A DNA stretch of 64,000 nucleotides from Porites lobata (lineage: Eukaryota > Cnidaria > Anthozoa > Scleractinia > Poritidae). The stretch is from positions 346,001-410,000 of the forward strand of contig CALNXK010000094.1 in the NCBI GenBank assembly GCA_942486035.1, read 5' to 3'. A program made the translations under genes and the position numbers. The notes beneath the pieces are model-generated. The model worked only from the letters and a program-made list of their open reading frames with translations, was not told where the DNA came from and searched no databases. Below are positions 37,601 through 48,400 of the stretch, piece after piece. The number at the start of each line of letters is the position of its first letter. Positions within the stretch are counted from its first letter, which is position 1.

Positions 37601-40600
37601 ATCAAATTGCCTTCCCCTGCCTAGCATATTTTTCAGAGATTGTAGCTATTTATTGTATGATATCAACAGACAGACAGCACCAGTTAGTATTCTCAATCAG
37701 TTCGTTAAAACAAGTCAGATTCATAACTACAGAACAAGATCTGTCTCTAGCGACTCGTTTTATGTTAAGTTCTCTAGAACCGATAAAATGTATGCCTTTT
37801 TCACGAGAATCGGTGCCCAAATTTGGAACTCTATTCCGTATTCGATTAAAATACTTAAACGTTCGTCCTTTCGTAAAAAAATAAAGGAATTATTACTAAA
37901 TTTTTTGCGGTCAGAAGATGATTATGTCGAAGTCTCCCGTCTTATTAAGTTATTTAATACTTTAGGTTAACCTCTCTTCGTAATCGTTATGTACATGCCT
38001 TGTTTTATGTTAGTTTAAACTCTATTTACTGTATTGTAGTCTCTTCACTGTTATTTAGTCCATCTATATAGAATTCTTGTTTTGTAATATGTCTTCAGCT
38101 CCCCCCGCCTCGATTAGTTCATAAGCTATTTGCGGGTGGGAAAGTAATGTAATTAGTTATTTTCCAATTTTCAATAAAATTTGTTTGTTTTTTGTTGTTT
38201 GTTTGTCTTTCATTTGATCGTTTAAGCTCAATGAGGGGTTCCCGGCAAATGTAAGGACTGCCGAAAATTTAGTTCTGATAAACCATAGTCAAGGAAGTTA
38301 ACTGATCTTGTTTGAAATGTCTGTCCAGGTCCTCACGGTGATAATTTTCTTCAGTTCTTTCATCTCGGTGCTGTACTACTTGGGTGTAATGCCGCTGATC
38401 ATATCTAAGATTGCCTGGCTTATGCAGATCACTATGGGAACTTCTGCTGCCGAGTCTCTCTCAGCTGCCGGAAACATTTTCGTTGGACAGGTAAGATTAC
38501 TAATTTCACCTCCAGAAATAAATGCTACCTTCATCTTGCAGAGATCTTTCGCTCTCAATTTCAACCTGGCCACACTGTAATTATTTTCTAGACTGAGGCA
38601 CCGTTGTTGATCAGACCATTTCTCGCAACCCTCACTCAGTCTGAGCTTCACGCTGTCATGACAGGAGGCCTGGCCACTGTGGCCGGAGGTGTTTTGGCGG
38701 CATATATTGGAGTTGGGATCCAGGCTTCGCATTTGATATCAGCCTCTGTGATGTCGGCTCCTGCTGCTTTAGCAGTATCCAAAATCATGTATCCGGAAAC
38801 AGAAGTACCGGAAACTACGTCACAAGACACAATACATTTCGAGAGGCCGTAAGTGACAAATTGGTAATCTTTCCAGTCACAGTATATCACGTTAGACTCG
38901 GAGAATTCTACATTGACCCCACATGGATAGATCACGGTAATTAATGAGGCCTAGCAAGAGAGGATAAAAGTGTCTTCTCATGGGCCTGGCCACTAAGCAA
39001 GACCCAAAGATGTTTCTTTTTTCTGTATTGCATTCAGCTATTAAGGATTTTCTTTATCTTACTATACAAGAGCGACCAGCAATCAACAAATACAAAATAT
39101 TTCATCTTTTAACAAATTCTCTGTACTGATTATTATGTGGATCAGATTGGGGCTTTTAAAAAAGAGGTAAAGGGTAAAAAATCCCACTTTCGAGGTTGTT
39201 TTCTTCCATTACGTAATTTCACGCTCTCACCATAACGATACAGCAACAACTGGAGTTCAATAACCTACAAGAACAATTGAAGTTCATAAAAGAAAAACGT
39301 CAAACTTGCTACGGGTATTTCGTTTCTCTCAAAAATATGTTGGGGTGGCGTAGAGTAGACTTTTCTTAACTGGCTTCATCTGGCTTCTTTGCAGAGAGGA
39401 AAGAAATGTAATCGAGGCAGCCGCTAAGGGAGCAAGCTCTTCCATTTCTCTGGTGGCAAATGTGGCAGCGATGCTCTTGACATTCTTTGCTTTTATTGCG
39501 TTCTTTAACTCGATTTTGTCATACATAGGCAGCATGGTGGGCTACTCTAAATTGAGTTTTCAGGCAAGTTTAAGAATTTTAAAAAGCTGTTTCATTAGCC
39601 ACTTAAGGAAAACTGTGAGGAGTGAACTTTCGCAAAGACGTCTGGGATTGGTACTAAGGACAGGGAAAAAATCAAGACAATATTAGGGACTTTAAGATCC
39701 AACGACGCGGGGGTAACGAGAACGCCGCGTTAAATGTGAATTTGCGTTCTTTCAGTCTATATAGCGATTATTTCTACCCACTCACTTTGTCAAATGTAGG
39801 CAACCCTCCTGAAGCTGAATTTCAAGTGACTATATACAAGCTCAGAAAGAGAAATAATACTTCGTCGTTGCTTGTTTACGTCCTCCATAAAACGCGACAC
39901 TAGGCATTTTCATGTCGTAGTCGTGCAAAAACGGAAAAGAAAAGTACAAAATAGTTTGATGCACGTGCGAGTTTGTTGTTTTGCTTATTAAACCTATTGT
40001 TTTTTTGACGTTCTCGTTGGGTCGCGTCGTTCGATCTTAAAATCCCTAATAGCTGACTGGCGCATCTCCAGTAACGATCCCAGAAGCAATTGCGGGACGC
40101 ATTTCGGATCCAGTTCCCGTCTCGTTTCTAAAGTGGCGAATTGAGCCACGACGATTGACTAATTGTCCAATGACAACACACATAATCAAGAGCTTGTTAC
40201 CTCTCCCCACTTTCCACGGAGCGTGAATTTCAATAACCTCTGGGCCACAGCGTGTTAGATTGTAAGGCTAGATTCGCCCTTCGCGTCAAAAAATCGCCCA
40301 GCCAATCAGAGCACCGTAGGATTTCCAGCAGTGATGAAGAGGATAGTAGGGAGTTTAACTGATTAAAGAGCCTTGTATGTGCGCACCAAGCCCGGGGCCT
40401 CTATCGAAGGGATCGAATCGACTACCATGTTGGAGTGTGCAGCAACCTCTTCCCAGGGCGTTCCCCTTGAGCAGGTTGAGTGTGCGGGCGTTGAACACAT
40501 CGAATGTTAGCGAAAAAAAGAAAACTTTAGAGACTGAAACACTTAACCGCAGTGACACTTTGCCAATAGACGACGCTCCAGGGTGGTGCTCTCCAGTCGC

Positions 40601-42773
40601 AGTCAAACCGGAAAGGAAAAAAATCCATTCTTCATAATAGGATGTCGTGAGACTTGATATTCGTTCCTGTTGACCTCTCCCGTGGTCAATAACTAAAATT
40701 TATCAATTCAATTCAATTCATTTTATTTTCACTCTTTCTTTAAGGTAATTTGCTCCTACCTGTTTATGCCATTTGCCTTCCTCATGGGTGTAGATTGGGC
40801 TGATTGCAATGCTGTTGGAATGTTCCTGGGTATCAAAACATTTCTCAACGAGTTAGTAGCCTACGTTGAGATGGCACCATACATAAAGAACAGACAGGAA
40901 ATGAACGGAGAACCTTCTATATCGGTAGGAGAATTACCCAAAATGCGGTGAATATTGCAATAAACCGTCCTCTAAGTTCCGCCCCTTACAGAGTATAATC
41001 CTTGATTTTTCTCACCCCCCCCCCCCCCCCGCCTTCCCCAGGAGAATGGAAACTGCCTCGGAAGGTACGAAAAATCGGGCCGAATCTAGATAAAATGACT
41101 TTGTTTGACTGGGGAAGGAAAGTCAGTTTTGATCCAAATAAGTAGTACAGGACATTGTACAGGACGCATCGAAGAAACCGTTTTATTCGTGGGGGAATCT
41201 CATGAACTTGCCTATGACGCCATAGCTTTTGCAGCTATTTGTCTTTAACTCATGATAGAAATGCAGAGGAATCTCATTAAGATGAGGTCATGTTCTACTT
41301 TTAGGTGATTTAATACTTTGAACTTGTTTCTAGGTATTTCTAGGTCGAGGAAGGTCTTGCTTTTTGATTGATTATGCTAAAAACTAAAAAGGTATTCAAT
41401 GGTTGATTTATGGTGTAGTAGTGGAGAGAATGGTAACGGCGGTGAGGGGAAAGCAATAGAGATAAGGAGAAACAAAAAAGGGAGGAAAAAAGGAGCTACT
41501 ATCACGAATTGTGTGCCTAAGCAGCTGGAAATAGAACTTTTCTCTTTACGTTACGGCTTAGTGATTATAAGTCACAGGCGAGCTGGCGCTTATTTCTTCG
41601 ACAACATGAATAAACCAACGAATACTTTTCTTGGTTTTTAGTCAGCCAATCAAAAAGCAAGACTTTCATTTACATAGAAATAACTAGAAAACCTGTTCAA
41701 CGGGTTAAACCGCATTTTGCTCCTGAGATAAAAACAAAACATACAAGACAAAAGGCTACGACATGATTGGCGTTAATATACCCCCCGGTAAGTCAATGAC
41801 ATTCCTGGGTAAAAACCGGATAATTCGGTGCGCCCTATACTACTCAAATTATCGAAAGGTTTGTGAGCCCCAGGTTTCGGGAAGTCGGCATTCTACCACA
41901 CACCCTTTTTGGGCCTTTTTTGGCAAAAAGGTAACGTTTTCATATACCTTACATAAAACTGTCATCCCTTCCATGATTTTGATGATAACATCGAGAAAGT
42001 TTGTAAATAAACATTATTTTCTGAACGTTGGCGCTCTGATATAATAACAAAACATGAAAAAGTGAATTCTAAAACTGTATAACATTTTCTTGGTCTCACC
42101 TTTTGTAGCGCCGATCGGAGGTCATCGCTACATACGCACTCTGTGGCTTTACGAATTTTCTTGGCCTGGGTGTATTACTTGGGGGTTTGGGACCGATGGC
42201 GCCAAGCCGACAGAGTGACATGGCGAGGATTGCTATAAGAACCCTGTTTGCCGCCACCATAGCCTGCTTTATGACTGCCAGTATTGCTGGTAAGTATCTT
42301 GATATGGTGGCTTGTAAGGTAACAAAGACGCGCCGCTTGAAGGAGTCCTTAAAACGTAAAAAGAGCAGTTTTCCACAAACTGAAACAAATCATCTTACTT
42401 TTCACTTAGCTTGGAGATTACCGCAATTACTCCCCAAGCATTGTTGTAATTTGACAAAAGAGACAATATCGGCATTTTTCCTCAAAACCTCACAAATACT
42501 GAAATCGACATCCTATGGGTACCTGACGACTTGGTATTAGTATCGACAAGAGTCTTTTGGCGTTTATAACCATCTAAAACAAACCGCTAGTTTTACAGAC
42601 ATTAATAATTATCCAATAAACGCGGTCAAGAGATCATGACGGGGTTCAATTTGTAAATTTCCTGTTCATTTTGTTTTGACTTGATAGGTTTTCTGTACGA
42701 TGAGTCATTCGAAGGAGTGGCCTCTGTCACGCCAACAAGTATAACAACACTGGCGCCAACTACGTCTACATAG
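28610..42773 (+). CDS. SLC28A3: Concentrative nucleoside transporter (SLC28/CNT), complete, 11 coding exons
   Basis: Cation-coupled nucleoside uptake across the plasma membrane. Exons: 28610-28630, 31118-31313, 32126-32297, 35670-35811, 36453-36644, 38329-38490, 38592-38848, 39395-39563, 40745-40924, 42109-42289, 42688-42773. Phases join to 1758 nt, 585 aa (human CNT3 is 691, so both tails are shorter). Visible features: a basic cytoplasmic N-terminus ending in a hydrophobic helix near residues 55-72; helices in exons 3-5; SAAGNIFVGQTEAPLLIRP at about 286-304, containing the GQTE nucleobase-binding motif; SASVMSAPAALAVSK; the family signature GIKTFLNELVAY at 466-477 with the Asn-Glu pair; and CGFTN near 509-513, with the Cys typical of CNT3. 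The short tail ends in a Thr/Ser-rich stretch. The intron after exon 8 starts with GC. The exact paralogue (CNT1, 2 or 3) is inference. The first exon encodes only 7 aa; an in-frame Met in exon 2 (31142) is an alternative start. Confidence 0.96.
29739..30054. repeat. Foldback element in CNT intron 1
   Basis: CCCGGGGGGTGGACTCCCCA and AAAGGGGTGGGGATGCT at the left are inverted as AGCATCCCCACCCCTTTCAT and GCGGAGTCTCCCCC at the right, about 316 bp in total. The interior repeats short GGTCTC/TTAGGGGT motifs. It is non-coding. Confidence 0.75.
30151..30414. repeat. Dispersed repeat shared with 53069-53319, copy A
   Basis: The blocks GGAGTGCGGG, CACGTGACAGATGGTCAAAA, CAAGCGTGAT, TGTGCATTCCATTCATTCT and TTAGGATTGCGGGCTCCT occur in the same order in CNT intron 1 here and in the DUF21-gene intron at 53069. 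It is non-coding and of unknown class. Confidence 0.6.
32766..34672 (+). mobile_element. Decayed non-LTR retrotransposon (RTE-like LINE) with endonuclease and RT remnants
   Basis: Translating in shifting frames gives recognisable pieces: an AP-endonuclease start near 33125-33260 (GAWNVCTI, ECRWTGSGR), reverse-transcriptase pieces from about 33590 to 34060, and a C-terminal region near 34390-34665 (LQWTGHVLR, KRGSQKPPGG). Many stops and frameshifts show it is dead. It is same-sense with the CNT gene in intron 3. The assignment to an RTE-type clade rests on resemblance to RTE endonuclease-RT proteins often annotated as craniofacial-development-protein-2-like; no search was possible. Confidence 0.75.
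34674..34842. repeat. 169-bp foldback element next to the LINE tail
   Basis: CAGTGGCGGATCCA at 34674-34687 is mirrored by TGGATCTGCCACTG at 34829-34842. The interior has two copies of a CCCCCTTATCT(C/G)AAGGTC unit and a run of T. It sits between the LINE 3' end and the right terminus of the enclosing element. Confidence 0.65.
35050..35290 (-). mobile_element. tRNA-derived SINE
   Basis: On the minus strand, a tRNA-like head at about 35256-35160 shows box A (TAGCTCAGTTGGTAGAGC) and a degenerate box B (AGTTCAATTCC). The anticodon region is enlarged (a CTGC/GCAG stem with a loop of about 15 nt), so it is not a working tRNA. A non-tRNA body with ATTGCTCAAATTGCGATTAC follows to about 35050. It is antisense to the CNT gene in intron 3. 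Confidence 0.7.
35437..35640. repeat. Dispersed repeat shared with 52550-52760, copy A
   Basis: AAGCTTGGT, AATAATC(G)GGGAT, CCAGAGATAACGGGTGATTT and a GAGYGTCACGTTCC-like block occur in the same order in both copies. It is non-coding and ends just before CNT exon 4 (35670). Confidence 0.6.
35895..35986. repeat. Copy 2 of the CTGTTCACAGACC / GTCTGTGTACAGG element
   Basis: It starts ATAGCCTGTTCACAGACC and ends GTCTGTGTACAGGCTA (inverted), with the shared core TCTTCAAAGTCCGTCGAGCG. At 92 bp it is compact compared with the interrupted copy at 11360-11594. Confidence 0.75.
36904..37098. repeat. TACCGTATTTGCTCG foldback element
   Basis: TACCGTATTTGCTCGAATAA at the left is mirrored by CTAATTCGAGTGAATACGGTA at the right. 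It is a 195-bp relative of the element at 24991-25397, with the same TACCGTATTT end and GCTTATTCGA units. It lies in CNT intron 5. Confidence 0.75.
37290..38203 (+). mobile_element. 5'-truncated LINE: C-terminal part of reverse-transcriptase ORF plus 3' tail
   Basis: An open frame of at least 216 codons (37296 or 37320 to 37970) begins at a VKYLG-like position and carries SWKYHIESVCHKISKSIG, LIVPYLTYGICGWG and TRIGAQIWNSIPYSIK, the typical post-catalytic (thumb) region and C-terminus of CR1/L2/RTE-type RTs. The endonuclease and catalytic RT motifs are absent, as expected for 5' truncation. A non-coding 3' end with AATAAA near 38174 and a TTTG-rich tail follows. The intact frame implies a fairly recent insertion, same-sense within CNT intron 5. 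Confidence 0.85.
39561..39569 (+). other. Non-canonical GC splice donor of CNT intron 8
   Basis: Exon 8 ends CAG at 39563 and the intron begins GCAAGT. CAG|GCAAGT is the strong consensus of the minor GC-AG intron class. The next exon (40745) starts after AAG and restores the reading frame at the conserved LSFQ-VICSYL junction, so no GT donor fits. Confidence 0.85.
41015..41030. repeat. Poly-C tract (16 C)
   Basis: An uninterrupted run of C in CNT intron 9. Such tracts are prone to length error in assemblies. Confidence 0.9.
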
Positions 42774-42849
42774 ACCACGCTTAATAGGGAGTTTAAGATA
42801 GGCTGCGGGGTTTGCAACAAGAACGTTAAAACAGCAATAGATTTTTTGG

Positions 42850-42855
42850 AATAAA
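42850..42855 (+). promoter_or_regulatory. Polyadenylation signal AATAAA of the CNT gene
   Basis: AATAAA lies 77 bp after the TAG stop, followed within about 15 bp by a T-rich stretch (GGTTTTTTC). The 3' UTR would be roughly 100 nt. Confidence 0.65.
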
Positions 42856-44089
42856 CGTGACGGTTTTTTCACGTGTGCACCATGCTATTTGGTCCACTTC
42901 TTTGCCGTCAGGACTACGACGTGAATTTTCCTGATGCGCCGTTTTATGGAAGACGTAAAAACCAGTCGACCGATTTTTCTTTCTCTTTCTAAACTTGAAT
43001 GTGGTGTTAATAAGTCAATTCCAGGAGAATTCGGCCACATCTGAAAATGAATTGAGTTGGAATAATGCCGATAAAGTTTAAAGGAGCAAAAGATCACTTT
43101 CTATAAAGAAACGTTTTCACTGCTGTCCCCGTTCTCTATTTTAAACTCCTAACAGCTTAATCTGACGGAGATGCCTTCGCTAGTTGACCAGTTCCTGGTT
43201 TGTTACTGGGCAACTGAAAGAAAAAATTAATCATTGTCTGACTACATGCCAACATGCTCGCTCGTTTTCTAACGCTTTAAAACTCGCGAACGTGTATGTA
43301 TCGTATCTATGTAAGTATCCTGAATGTATAAATCGTATCGAGAGGAGTCTTGATCATTTACAGAGTTTTCTTTTGTTCTGTAAAATCATTGAATAATATT
43401 CATAATAATTATAATTTAGATTTTTGTATGGTAACAGTTAAGACATTCTTCAGTGTGGGGACCGTGACGGCAAAAGAACTATCCAGATTGAAAAAAGCTT
43501 CTGAAATCAATAGTTGTCCATATTTTCCTACGTAATGTTCCTTCAAAGAGTAAATACTCGGAAATGTACATATTAATTGTCAAATATGTATACATTTTAA
43601 GACGTATTTAATTTCTATTTTCAAACACTCCTGTATTCCCATAGTCTTCAATGAAAGTAATACTTTACAGCTGACTATCTGTACAAATTCCTGAGTTTTT
43701 TGCTCATCAAAAAGACAAAGGCTGTCATTTAGCTTACGATTTTTAACTAGTTAACCTCTAAATACCGGCGCTCCTTAGGCATACGCCGCTCCAATTGATT
43801 GATTAAACTGATTTAATTGTAACCCAGATATTTTTTCTCGAAAATCTTGATACACCTACCCAAAATTTAGAAACAAATTCGTCGCGTTTGTATGCGGGCA
43901 ACAACCTGCACCGCAATTTAAGGCCCCAAACGTTATCTGAACTTTCAGGGATAAAGCCCCTGTTACCTACACGTATCTACGCCGTACTAGAGCACAGAAA
44001 GAGTGAAAGGTCTGCTATTAACAGTCTAAGGGGGTAATAACGTGGCGAACTTCATCCCGGGCTGAAATCCGCCTTGTAATCAACCCCTA

Positions 44090-44585
44090 AGGGCCTCTTA
44101 AGATGAGCACGGTTGACCGGGCAGGCCCAGTTTCTGAGATCTCGCCTTACCTCTATATAATTTTCGGTGTGATTATATCAGAGGGCGGGCTGGCTCGGTT
44201 CCCGAGGTCTCGGTTTTTCCAACAGGGATCTCGTTAAGCGGGCGGGAAATTTTGCCCTATGAACACTTCAGCCCGGTTACCGGGATGAACGGCGGGATGA
44301 ATTCTGGCGGCCCGCATGGCATCGTCTTGCATTACCTGCTGTATTTTCCATATCATAAGCATCCCATTTAACTGCAGTGATACAGCTTTAAGAGTTGCCG
44401 AAGCTATGATAAGCGCGAAAGTTAAAATTTTTGTGTTTCGCCATGTTCGCTTTGTTTGTCGATTTTGGCGCCAGAACTCGTCCCAGGATCTTTGGCCTTT
44501 TTTCATTCCGGAAACCGGGTTGAAATTTCTCATATGAACCCCAGGGGAAATTCATCCCGGTAACCGGCTCATGTGAAGAGGCCCT
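44090..44585. repeat. 496-bp TIR element
   Basis: AGGGCCTCTTAAGATGAGC at the left is mirrored by GCTCATGTGAAGAGGCCCT at the right. The interior has CCCGGTAACCGG-like palindromic motifs repeated. Short ORFs inside on both strands are symmetry artefacts. Confidence 0.7.
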
Positions 44586-44851
44586 AACAAGAACTTAAGT
44601 AAGAAACTCGTTAGGAACTTTAAGTTACTCATCAGCACACAGCAAAATACAATCTGAGAAACGTGGACGGTAAATTTGACTCGCCTAAACTGCAAACAAA
44701 TCATTTAAAAGCAAATTTCATTCACATTCGGCTCTTTCATGGAAAAATCGGTCCTAAGAATAAGGAAGTTCTGGACCCGCTGCTAAATTCAAACGGACGA
44801 TCAACCGAATTATTGACAGATTAGTGATTATAACGTGACTACTGAAAGAAC

Positions 44852-45222
44852 TACAGTAGAACCCTGGTAACTCCAACTCGAAAGGGAAACGAAAAACAGT
44901 TCGAGTTAGCGAGGGTTCGAGTCATTGAGGTCAACTGACAAATTCAATTTGCCATGTTGAAAATTGATAGTTACTAATTTCTCAGCAATTTAGTGATTGG
45001 TGAAGTGCAAATTTACTTCTTTCATCAAAAACGGTAACATGATAAGGCATTTTTATGATAACACGTGATCTGTTCGTTTCACCAATTAAAATCAAATTGC
45101 CTTTAATAGTGACCAGTGTCAGTTTTAGTGTTTTTAGTCTTATACAACAAGAAGAACTAATGGGATAACATCCGAGTAGAGTTAAAAGAACAAGAATTCG
45201 AGTTATGGGGGTTTTACTGTAA
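44852..45222. repeat. pogo/Tigger-like MITE
   Basis: TACAGTAGAACCC at the left is inverted as GGGGGTTTTACTGTA at the right, with internal TTCGAGTTA / GAATTCGAGTTATGG motifs. The end style is CAGTnnAACC with TA at the border. It is non-coding. Confidence 0.65.
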
Positions 45223-45402
45223 CTGAGGATAATGATCGAAAGTGATAATGGTCAGGCAACGCCCGTTTAAGAGAGTGTTCAGTGAATTAATTACTCCAGT
45301 TGTTCGGGTACCAGATTCACTGCAACCCACAGAGAGAAAGTCATAAGCAATCAAAGAGGTCCACTTTGTCTCAGAGCACAAGGGCGGATACATTTAAAAC
45401 CT

Positions 45403-48400
45403 CTATGAAGACTGAGACAGCAGTGGCTCAGTGTCATTTATCGACTCGTGCAGTCTTGCAGGTACCTCCTGTTGAGAAAGATTAACACGGTTACAATAAC
45501 ACACTTTTCCCAACATACGACCCCATAGTCCCCCCCTCCCCCCTAGAATATCTACCGTTTAGACAGGGTGAAATACAGCCGGACCTAACCTGCGATCAGT
45601 TTAAGAACGCCTGATCGCATGTTGTGCGCATTAGATTATATATTTAAATGCTATTTTGCACCTTATAAATAATAAATTATTATTATTTGTTAAGCCGGAC
45701 CATCTGCAAGCGACCGCTCAGAATGCCAAGAATTAGCAGTTGCTTTCGGAGAGGTGATCGCTTGAGAGGGCCCGACCACAGAGGCTCTCAGTTTCGGTAA
45801 CAAGTTCAGATACATACATAGCCTCCGAGCAGGCTCTCCTATTTGGGCGAGTGAAACGAGTCTCGCGAGAACGCGCGAGCGGCGAAGCCGCGAGGGGAAG
45901 AGGCCTTTCGGCCCCTCGCTCGCGCGTTCTCGCGAGGCTCGCTTCGCTTGCCCAAATAGGGGAGCTTGCACGCAGGCTAATACATACACTTATTCCCAGA
46001 ACATTCATTGTATACAATTTCTACGTAACGCGGTTCTATGTTATCACTAAAAGTTCTCCGCATGCTAGGAGAAGCGTATGATGCTTAAAATGCGTGCAAT
46101 TCGACTATCGGTTTGGGCTCCCAGGGCTTTTTCTTGAGGGTGGAGTGGGAGAGGGGGGTGTCCTAGCGGTCCCAAATAATTAGAACTTTACCTCTGAATG
46201 CATGGCCGGACTCAGTGGTCCACGTCCGCCTCCATCACCTGGGTCGACTGATTTCATTCGTTTAAATTTTGCTCTAGCAAAAGATATTTGCTTCTTCAAG
46301 TCGTATCGATGTCTAAGGATATCTGCCTCATCCCAAATTTCTTCTTGAATCAACAGTTCTATCACATCCTCTAGAGTTATGATACCGACAACTCGCTAGT
46401 AAACAACGATAACAAGAAAAACAAATATTCAGAAACCAGAAGGGTACAAAAACTCGCGAAAATTTTTCACGACGGTGAACAGCCCCCTGAAAATCAGTCT
46501 CCAAATTGGCGACTACAATTCTTCAACACACCTCGCTTGAGGACCTTACAAACATTTAAAATAACTCTAGCATGTTGAGCATCAGAATACATTTGTTTGT
46601 TACTGAAAAACATCAGAATCGCTGAGTTTCAGGAAGAAAATATGTCACAAGTGTTTATTTGTGGGAATGGCTTTGAGCACCAAAAGTAGTTACGTAATTA
46701 CATGGCCCCCTCAGTTTACCTCGAGAAAGATTAACCCTTTAAATCTCAATGGTGACCAACATCAATTTTCTCCTAACAATATCCATGTTTCCAAGAGGAA
46801 TGGTTATGAGAGTTAATAAAATGATCACTACAGAGAAAATGCTTTGATCTGCTATTAAACTCTCTCAACTAATTCTTTAAAGAAATGTATGAAGATCAGT
46901 ATGGAGAATTTATATGTGGGCATTGGGGCTTAAAGGATTAAGATGGAATCCACCATGAAATTGAGTAATTTCAATTTTCAGTGGACAGACATCTTGTACC
47001 AGAAAAATTTAAAACATATTGCATTCCTTTTTACAGTTTTCAATACCTAAAGAAAATTTAATTTAATTTAACACCAAACAAAATTTCTCATGGGAGCCCG
47101 AGAAAATGAATGTCAAACTCACAAAATTACATCTTTCACATGAAATTTTCAGAGATTTACCTGTGTTTTCACAATTCTTATGAAATTTGAAATTCATTTT
47201 CTCGGACTCCCACGAGAAATTTTGTTTAGTGTCATTAAAGATGACTAATCACATATTTAGGCCTTAAAAAATAAAAAAAAAGGAACATTCTTTAAATTAT
47301 TCTGCTACAAGGTTTTTGTCCACTGAGAATTAAAATTACTCAATTTCCTGGTGGATTCCGTCTTAAATGTTTACAAATACACAATATACCTGCAGTATAC
47401 CTGATTGTGAAGGGTGTTAATCTAATCTTAAGGGTCGACACAATTTTCCATTTGTTAAGAAAGAAGTGGGCACAGATTTTTGAAATATTTGGCAGTCACT
47501 TTGAAATAATTACAAAACAATGTAGAAACGAAGTCTCCAGGAAAAAAGAGTTGTTTTATGCCTTGAAAACAAAACAAAAATAAAAAAAATACAGACGTAC
47601 AAAATTGCAGCAATTGGCATCACCGTCGTGCCCTTTTCAAATCATGCTGGGTTTTTATGTTTAGCGATGCTGTTTGTGTCTTAATTATGCAACTGCATAC
47701 TTGTAACTTACTGTTAAAATATGATTTCCTTCATCTATCTGAGTCTTGTTCACAACACACAGGTGACCTATACGGGGAAAATTCCGTTCGTTCTTAATCC
47801 TTTTTTATCCATGCGTGTGAATTTATGACCAGCGACTACGCGCGGAATTCAAACGAGTGCCCAGGGGTTACTCTACTGAGGCAGCGAGCCGGGGCACCAA
47901 GTGTAAAGTAGGCACCTGGTGTAAACACAGCCAAAGACAGACAAGGTTGGGGCCGGTATTTTAAGTGTCTGACTTGGAGCAGACTGCAAAACAGTCGGCT
48001 TTTCTCAAAATAGGTTTAGTGTAGCGTAAGAGTGGCGTAAGAGTCTCGCGCGCGAGTCTCGAAAGGCTAGAGGAAACCACTCTCGCTCTCCGTTTTCAGC
48101 CTCGCTACAGAGCTTTTGTTTGGCTGTTCGCCGTACTTGAATATGCAAAAATACGGACTGTTTCGCAGTCTAGACTTCGAGAGGTAGGCACCGTCTTTAT
48201 ATAAACAGTGAAACAAAATGACTTAGAGGTTGCAAAGGCCCAACTCTAGGTGTCCGTTTTGGGAAAGTGTCTGTCTTATAGAGAGTCAACTGAAAGTAGT
48301 AAAGAAAGGCAGGGACGGTAACCAGTCAAGTCACACGAAAGTCATCTCGCCCTAAACCAGTATTAAGTCGCCCGAAATGCAGAGTCATGTCGCCCGAATT

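Larger units (their letters stand above)
42774..45402. other. Intergenic region between two convergent genes
   Basis: About 2.6 kb between the stop codons of the CNT gene and the DUF21-CBS gene. It holds the CNT polyadenylation signal and two foldback elements (44090-44585 and 44852-45222). No further gene is recognisable. A TTTAAT at 45102-45107 would be an ATTAAA signal for the minus-strand gene, but it lies inside the second element and is weak evidence. Confidence 0.6.

Noticed and set aside
40355..40637. ORFs of 83 and 86 codons on opposite strands in CNT intron 8
   Set aside because: No homology recognised, no splice link to CNT exons, and mutually overlapping; likely chance in a CpG-containing repeat.
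45690..46081. Ala/Arg-rich ORFs on both strands
   Set aside because: They result from the CpG-rich palindrome, which lacks stop codons by composition.
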